Assembly: GCA_964507825.1 (NCBI GenBank)
Contig: CAZDQM010000027.1
Span: forward strand, 1 to 32,463
Direction: 5' to 3'
DNA: 32,463 nt
Source: JAWVZS01 sp964507825
Lineage (GTDB): Archaea > Thermoproteota > Nitrososphaeria > Nitrososphaerales > Nitrosopumilaceae
A model generated the notes under the pieces. That model had not been told where the DNA came from, ran no database searches, and saw nothing but the letters and a program-made list of their open reading frames with translations. Each line of letters starts with the position of its first letter. The stretch's first letter is position 1. Below are positions 22,606 to 31,700 of the stretch, piece after piece. Position numbers and translations under genes: made by a program.

Positions 22606-22697
22606 AATTATTGGCGGTAATTGGTAGACAAATGCATTAAATAACAATCTGATTGCCAAACCTCATGCGATTTGAATGAGTATGGGAGAGTTAAATG

Positions 22698-22706
22698 TAT
22701 AAAAAA
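22698..22706 (+). promoter_or_regulatory. TATA box of the giant surface-protein gene
   Basis: TATAAAAAA predicts a transcript start near 22725-22730, close to in-frame ATGs at 22717, 22720, 22723 and 22735. Confidence 0.6.
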
Positions 22707-22734
22707 CTTTTTGGTAATGATGATGAGCGATATT

Positions 22735-25700
22735 ATGACATGTCAATATGCTAAGATAAAGTCATCCATGCATTCTAGTTTTACATCCTGCCTAGCAGCT
22801 GTTGCAATCTGTATCGTGTTAACACTAGTCATGGCTAGTAATTTTCCCGACACCATAATTACGAATGAGATCGTCCCATTCCAGCATGCATACGGACAAC
22901 TGTCCCGTTCGGATGCCTTATCCATGCCGTTTCTATATCCTGTAAGTACCACGGACGTGATCAAATCCTCTACGGTCAAGCCCAGTATAGATAAGGATGA
23001 TCTCTTTGGCACGTCGGTTGCAGTCGTCGGTGATATCGACCGAGATGGCGTCGCTGATGTTGCAGTTGGAGCGCCAGGCAGCTCTCCATGGGGTGAGGTC
23101 CACCTCTTTTTCATGAAATCCGACGGCACTATCAAGAGTAGCAAATTGATAAAACTGTCCAGTGGCCTAAACGCAGGCGACCGATTCGGACTCTCGGTCG
23201 CGGGTGTGGGTGACATAAACCGCGACGGTGTCCCTGACATCGCGGTGGGATCTGCCAAAGACTCAACCGGCGCAGACGGTAAGGGATCACTACACATACT
23301 CTTCATGAACCGCGACGGCTCCTACTCGATTGCGGTGATCGACTCAAGCGACATCAGCGGCATCTTCAATGGCGACCGATTCGGATACTCGGCCGCCGGT
23401 ATCGGAGACGTAAACCGCGACGGCATACCCGACATCGCGGTCGGCACGTACAGTGCCAACAAACTCTACATACTCTTCATGAACCGCGACGGCACCTTAA
23501 AATCCTCCAGCTTGATAGGTGAGAATAGTCCGGGACACTCTCTTGCTGTCAGCGCGCAATTCGGATTTGCAGTGGCCGGTATTGGTGACGTAAACCGCGA
23601 CGGCATACCCGACATCGCGGTCGGCGCGCCGCGCGATAACACTGACAACGGCGGTGCTGTGTATATAATATCTCTCACTGCCTCTGGTGCGATAAAGCAG
23701 TCGTCGAAGATCAGCAACGATACCTCGCCCGGAATAATCGAGCACCGTCTAGACCAGTTCGGCTCATCCGTCACAGCGGGTATAGGTGATCTCAATGGCG
23801 ACGGAACGATGGACATTGTCGTAGGTGTCGCGGAGGACAACAATCCGAGACTCCTGCGCGGATCTGCGTATCTGGTTCCGATAGACGAGGACGGTGTCGC
23901 GGGGGCCATGATACGCATAGACGGCGAGTCCTCCAACGGCCCCTCACTTGAGGACTATGACCACTTTGGCAGGTCCGTGGCGGGCATTGGGGACCTCGAC
24001 CGGGACGGGATGCCCGAATTCCTAGTCGGGGCTCCATCTGAGGCAGACGCAGGCGGGACGTCGCGCCACGGTATCGTACGCCACGTAGAGATCGGCGGTA
24101 TACAATCACAGTTCACTGGTAGCGCGCGCTCCGCCACGCTGATCAGTGACCTGAAGATCGACTCGTTCGGAAACGAGTTTGGCGTTTCCTTGGCGGTCGT
24201 AGGCGACGTAAACCGCGACGGGACGCCGGATGTCATGGTGGGTGATCCGCAGTTTCCGAGCTTTCGTAACAGCGCTGGGATCGTGTACCTATTGTTCATG
24301 AACAACAATGGAACCGTGCAGAGTAGCCATGTGATCGACAGAAACTCTCACACCGCGCTGTCCGGGCTAAGGCCCGACGCCGGTGGGCACCTTTTCACAG
24401 GCATATCCATCGCGGGTATAGGAGACGTAAACGGCGACGGCATACCGGACGCCGCGGTCGGCGCACCGCGCTCTCAAAGTGTGTCCGGAAAGGTAGAGGG
24501 CGGCTCGGTCGTGGTTCTCATGATGAACGCGGACGGAACGGTAAAGGGCGCCAACGCCATATCTGAGGGCGTCACAAACGGGCCCACGTCGACCTCGGCA
24601 CTAGGCACTTCGGTCGCGGGCATCGGTGACGTAAATGGTGACGGCGTGCCGGATATCGCGGCGGGTTCTCCATATACTTCGCAGCTCGGAACGATCTACG
24701 TAATGCTGCTCAACTCCGATGGAACACCAAAGGGCACGCAGGCCATTCACCGGGGAACCACCAACGGGCCCACCCCTGTGGAACGCGAACTCGGCATATC
24801 GCTCGCGAGCATAGGTGACGTAAATGGTGACGGCGTGCCGGACATCTCGACGAGCAGCGTTGGGAAGGACGGGCGGTGGTTCGTCTACCGTCCACCTTTC
24901 ATCGTCTTGTTGAACTCGGACGGTACACCCAAGAGCTCCACCCAGCTCGCGGGGATCCCGCAGCTGGGTGTGTCCTCTAGCTTTGGGCCCGGGGCCGCAA
25001 ACGTGGGCGACCTCGACCGGGATGGGGTCGACGACCTCGCATTCGGATCGCTTTCGAAACAGATTCACATCGCATTGATGCACGACAACGGAACCGCGCT
25101 CAAAAGGGCGATAACCGTGGACCGGAGCACCTCGCCGCACCTCGGACTGGGGGGGGGTGAATTCTTTGGGACGGCGCTGGCGAACCTCGGCGACTATACC
25201 GGCAACGGCGCAAACGACCTTGTGGTGAGCAACCGGGACGGCCGTAGCCTCCGGATACTGTCGATGGACAAGAGCGTTGTGGTGCACGGTGTGACATCCG
25301 CAAAACCCGATGGCCACTACCAGTCGGGTACCGTGGATATCGACGTGCTGTTCTCAGATCCCGTCCGCGTAACGGGAAGCCCTGCGCTGGAGCTTGACCT
25401 CGATGGCACGATCCGATCCGCCCCATTCAAGTCTGGGAGCGGCACGGCAAAGCTTACGTTCACATACACGATACGGGAAGGCGACTCGACTCCCGACCTC
25501 AACTACGCATCCGTCACTGCTCTAAAGCTTCCAAGCGGGGCAAAGATAAAGGCGCAGACTGTCCCTAATACGAACGCCAACCTGACGTTGCCCCTGCCGA
25601 CTATTTCACAGTATGTGGTGCCGGGTAGCTTACTCGGTGCGCTAGCGCTCAACACAGACATAGTTATCGACACGGTACCGCCATCGATTAGAATAGACTC

Positions 25701-28700
25701 TCCTGCCAACGGAACGCATTTTGCATCAAATGCCGATGTAACTCTCCGTGGCACGGCCCTTGACAAGCTGTCCGGCAACCTTACGGATAAAATAACATGG
25801 AGCTTAGACGGCACAAAAATTGGAACGGGCGACTCTGTCGTAATATCAGGATCTGACCTGCCGGTGGGCACTCGTACAATTACTGCATCGGTATCCGACG
25901 AGGCGACAAACAGAGCCACTGCCAGTATAACCATAGTAATCGATGATGACGCGCCACCTGCAGTATCTGGCAATCCTGTCCTAAACTTTGCCCATGACAC
26001 GCTCATGATAACATTTGACAAGGGACTTGATCCTGACGAGTCCCTCGTGGATCCTGCACAGATACTAATACACGAGTCCGGCAAGTCTGATGGCGGCGTC
26101 ACACTCGATGGATCCACGGTCACGTCCGTAGATGGATTAGACGTGGGGATACGCATTACTACTGCACAAAAAAACGCTCTGCTCAACTTTGATTCATACG
26201 AGATGGATCTTGGCATGGGCGCGGTACGTAGCCTGTTTGGCACACCTAGCGGGATAGCTGCAAACCTTACTGTTACAGTACTAGGTGATTCTATACGTCC
26301 CATGGCGACAAACGCCACTTTATTTTTATCCACATCCTCAGGGGATGATTCGCCTGTATTGCTGATATCCTTTGATGAGGCAATGGATGTCTCTGAGACT
26401 AACGAGGCGCGTGTCTGCTTTACAAATTCCAGCTATATCACAAATGTCTGCCTGACTGGCTCTGATGTGATCAGTACATATGACGACGTGCAAATTGGAA
26501 TTCGACCTACACAGTCTTTGTTGCCTATGATCTCGGGATTAGGAAACGATCTAGAGCTAGACATAGGCGCGGGGGCGTTTTCAGACTTGGCATCAAACCG
26601 CATATCTGACACCATTTTGGATGTTACAATATCCGGAAATGCAAAGGTCCCGTTTGTTACCGGGGCGCAGATCAACGTCCATCCAGACATCCGCACGTTA
26701 ACTGTATTTTTTAATTCCAGCATGCTCTCGTCTGCAACCGATCTCTCAAAGGTGACCGTTACGGGCCGGACAAGCGAGGGTGGCTCAAGCGTTACGCTTA
26801 GCGGGGGCAACGTGTTGGAATCTAGTATCGATGACTCGGCCGCGTCCGGCGGCGTGGTAAGGGTGAAACTTACTCCTATACAAAGCCGGATCGTCGGAGC
26901 AATGATGGATCATGGAAGCATCTTGCTTGTGGCAGGTGACGGAGCGTTTTACAGTACGACAGGTACTGCATCCAAGCCAGCTAACATACAGATGCTTGCC
27001 TATAATGACTCATCTAAACCGGAGGTGTTGTCTGTGGTAACCACGGATAACCAAAACAAGCGCGCGCTACGCATAACCTTTGATGAGGTAATCGATGTAT
27101 CTATGACTGATACCTCAAAGCTGTATATTACTAATGCAAATAGGAGTAAGAGCGTCTCTCTTGAAGGGGCTAGCCTGCAGACCAAGGATGACTTTTCAAT
27201 CATCTCAATACTCCCTACAGCAAGACAATTTTCAGACTATCTAAATTTTAATGAATATCTGGAGATCCGGGAGGGGGCGTTTACGGATCTGGCATTAAAC
27301 GAGATCGATTTTACTCGGCATAAATTATTCGTGTTTCCGAGGGTAGCGGAGCCGGATCCGCCGTTGGTTAGGAGCTTTACGGTGATCGACTCGAGCAGAG
27401 TATTCACAATTACATTCGATCAAGTCGTCAGTGTACCAACATTCAAAAGCGATCTTATATCGATGACTAGCAACGGCATCACGGTGAAATTTACGAATGC
27501 CACACTATTGACTATATCTGACGGACATATTCTAAAGTTACGTGTTACTGAGGAGCAGTACCTTGAGGCGCACAAGTTCTCCCAAGAGATAGAACTCATC
27601 CTACAACAGGGGGCCATCCAAAATACCCTAGGGGAGATAAACAACATTCAGCGTATACGCATAACCACTACACCAAGCGACTTTGATCCAAATCCATTAA
27701 CGCCTGTCGAATTTACCATGATATCGAACGCATCTATAGTGGCAGATGAGGGCCAGTTGATTCAGCACGAGCTAGTTGCAAACAAGATTGCAAACTTTAC
27801 GATCACGTCTCATGATACGGACAAGGCGGGAACACGTCAGGGACCCGCGCCCACCATAAACGCTACTACTAACATATTGTCATGGATGCCATCAGAGTCA
27901 CAGGGCGGGCACGGGGATATGTATACCATATCCATAAAGGCAACAGACACGCTAGGCACTATGATCACACAAAATATCACGGTCACGGTAAACGAGGTAA
28001 ATCAGGCACCTCAAATACATCTCTTGCCGCGCCTGCAGGTCTCCGAGGGCAATACATTACTTGAAAATCTGAACGTTTCTGATGTCGACATACCTCTGAC
28101 TCCGGTCACAGTAATACTACGTGGAAACGTACCGGACGGCGTCGCTTTAAAAAACACGGACAGCGGCTGGGTGCTTGAGTGGAGCCCGTCAGAAAACCAA
28201 GACGGAACACACCAGTTTGAGATTGTCATATCTGATGGCGTGGCGCCGGAGGTCTCGCATGATGTAGTTGTTGTGGTATCAGAGGTAAACAAGCCTCCTG
28301 TACTTGCTAAGATAGGTGGGCAGGCGGCGTATCCGGACAAAACCCTTGTCATAAAGCTCAACATCACTGATACTGATATAGTGGCAGGTGTAAACAACAC
28401 GCTAACTGTCTTTGCAAACACTACATCATCAATGCTTTTCGACACTGGAACAAACACATTTGAGTGGATGCCGCGGGTGGAGGATCGCGGAACGTATGTC
28501 ATAAACTTTTTAGTGACAGATGAAAGCGACTCTGACACAGAGAATGTCGTAATATCTGTACTTACGGAACCAGTATCCGTACTTGACTCTAACACATCTG
28601 GTGTGGAGTTTAGTCCAAATGATGTGGCAGTCAATGGGAGTATGCTTTTTGTGACAGACGAGCTCGGTGACCGTGTACTGGTGCTTGATTCTGATACTGG

Positions 28701-31700
28701 TGCCCTGCTTGATACGTTATCATCTAGCGCCACGCTTGATGGCCCAGCGGGCATTGATCTTAATGCAACACATGTGTTTGTGGCAGACCGCCTGAAACAC
28801 CGTATTGCCATATTTGACAAAAGCAAGGCGCTTGTGGATACGATTGGCATGTCAGGCAACCATCCGGGGGACTTTGTATATGCCTCGGATATGGCCGTGA
28901 ATTCTACGCATATTGTGGGTGTTGACCAGACCGGGGGGCGCATACAGCTGTTTGGGTTAGACGGAACGTTCCAGTCCATAATCAATACGTCCGGGCAGGG
29001 ACTTTTGAAAAAGCCGTCGGGTATACTACTGCATCCGGATGATGGCCGCATATTCGTGGCCGATACTGAAAATGATCGTATACTCGTATATGACCAATTT
29101 GGAAAATATGTAGGACAGGTGGGAATGCCGGGGGGTGATGATCTCATAAGGTTTGGAAGGCTCAACATACCTCACGACATAGCTCTTGGCTCAGGATACT
29201 TGCTTGTGACCGGCCAGCATCACATTCAGGTATATAACATGACATCGGAGTCCTTTGTTGATATAGTTGGAGGCGCGCGCGGCAATGCGAGCGGACAGTT
29301 TGACTCGCCGCGCGGTGCTACTTCGAATGGAACCCATCTGTTTGTGGCTGATTACGGGAACAAGCGAATACAGGTGTTTGCTCTAGGTGACCTGCCCGGT
29401 GACCTGACGGGTGACAGCCCGGGCGTGAGCGGCTCTGTCGACATTACGCCGCCCGTATTCCGATCCGCGGCCAAGCAGACCGTAGATGAGCACAAACAGC
29501 TGACGGTACAGATGATGACGCATGAGGATGCCACGTTTGCACTCGTATCTCATGATGCAAACAAGCAGGGGCGCGTAGGGCCAGCGCCTATAGTTAACTC
29601 TAGCGGCTATCTTACCTGGACGCCGTTTGAGGACCAGGGTGGATGGGGCGACACGTACTCGTTTAACGTCTCGGCTACAGACGCATCTAACAACACGTCA
29701 TACCAGGTTCTCATCGTTACGGCAAACGAGGTAAATCAGAATCCGTTCCTAGACATGGACAGTACGGGCATATTCGGACGCGTGGGTGAAGAGATATCAC
29801 TCCGTATTGACTCGATAGATGCGGACATACCAAAGAACCCGCTTACGCGATTTGAACTGCTAACTGCCCGCCCGTCCTCATCATTTGACAATGACGCTAC
29901 ATATGCGTGGACGCCCGGTCCGTCACATGTGGGCACACACACGATACATTTCGTAGCCTGGGAAGGCGCCACCTCAGTACGGGATTCATTCCATGTAACA
30001 GTATTTCCAAGTGATTATGAGCCATATGCGGGGCCTAGGTCCACATTCGGAACCTCTCCTAGGGATGCTGGTAATTTTGACGGTCCGCGCGGTGTGGTGA
30101 CAAACGGTATTCATACATTTGTGGCGGACTCTGCAAACGGACGCATCCAGCTCTTGGACAGATCTGGAAGCAGCATGGCAGAGAACCTACATCTGCAGGA
30201 TATGGACATGCCATTTGCACCCTCAAACCCAGTTGGTATGGCGATGGATGCATCGTATATAGTTGCGACTGATAACTCTACACATTCCGTGTTCGTATTT
30301 GATCACAATCTGCGATACCAGCACAAGTTCGGCGGATATGGTACAGGACAGGCACAGTTTGACAGGCCATCGGGGATTGCTCTTGCTGACGGCATCATCT
30401 ATGTTGCAGACAGCGGGAACGATCGTGTACAGATGCTGAGTATGGATGGCACATACATTGATGAGTTTGACTCATCTGATACTGTGGCAGGAAAACTTGA
30501 CACTCCTACGCATGTTGTACACAATGGGACGCACCTGCTTGTCTCGGACTCTGGGAATGACAGGATCCAGATATTTCATACGGATGGCTTGTATGCAAAC
30601 ATGTTTGGCTCCGACGGCGACGGGAACGGACAGTTTCGATCCCCGTCTGGAATAACATACAATGACACCCACATATTCGTGGCAGACAACATGGCTAATC
30701 GCATACAGGTGTTTGATGCATCAACCGGTTTGTTCGCGACAGGGTTTGGCTCACATGGAAACAGCAGGGACAATCTTAATGGTCCGGAAGGCATTGCACA
30801 CAATGGGACGCACCTGCTTGTCTCAGACTCAGAAAACGATCGCATCATGTTATTTGACAAGTCAGGCGCACCTGCAGGCCAATTTGGTGACGGTGCAACG
30901 GTGCAATTTGGCACGCCTTCTGGAATAACGCTTCGTACAATACAGGCGCAGAACCATGTCTTGATAACGGATACCGAAAGTGATACCGTACGCATGTTTG
31001 AAACGTCGGGATCATTTGGGGACGGATTCGGATCACCCGGCTCTAATGATGGGCAGTTTGACGATCCTGGCGGCATCACGACAAACTCCACACACATTAT
31101 CGTATCTGATACGCGCAATCATCGCATACAGGTGTTTGATGTATCAGACAGATCATTTGCGGACAAGTTTGGCTCGTTTGGTTCTGAAGGTGAACAGTTT
31201 AACATGCCGTCTGGGATACACTATAACGGAACCCATATACTGATAGCAGATACGAATAACCATCGAATCCAGATATTTGATGTATCTGCGGGAGTGGTCA
31301 CGGATATAATTGGAACTGGTGCTTCTGGAACAGCAAACGACCAGCTCAACAAGCCGCGATCCGTAATACATGCTGCAGGACACATTATCGTGGCAGATAC
31401 TGGTAACCATCGCGTCCAGATCTTTGACTTGAACGGTGACTTTATGGCAAGGATTGGGGGCAATACAGGGGGCTCTGGTGACCGCATGTTCTTGGAGCCA
31501 AGTGGTCTTGCATATTATAATGGACACATTTTAGTTGCAGATTCCTTTAATCATCGCATACAGGTGTTTAATGGCTCGTGGCACTTTGTAGGAAAGTTCG
31601 GCTTTTATGGAAGCGACGGCCTGAATATCCCGCGCGAGATTACAGTCGATCCGAAAACTCAGAAAATTTACGTAGTAGAACAGGGTGGTGGACACATATG

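Larger units (their letters stand above)
22235..22734. other. Intergenic region before the giant gene
   Basis: This 500-base gap holds a ten-G run (22327-22336), a perfect 11-bp inverted repeat (22570-22605) and the giant gene's TATA box (22698-22706). Open frames here are short, disagree with neighbouring codon habits and look spurious. The string ATGGCGTGAT (22426-22435) also occurs at 11079-11088 after the other intergenic poly-G. Confidence 0.6.

Noticed and set aside
23007..25230. Regular repeats considered as a CRISPR array
   Set aside because: The repeats are in-frame FG-GAP protein modules of about 65 codons with variable sequence, not short identical repeats with unique spacers. No cas gene is present.
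28011..29168. Long minus-strand open frame of 385 residues
   Set aside because: It is the antisense shadow of the giant plus-strand gene. The plus frame has clear NHL and cadherin-like motifs, while the minus product is serine/proline/threonine noise. The same holds for the other minus-strand frames between 22743 and 32129.
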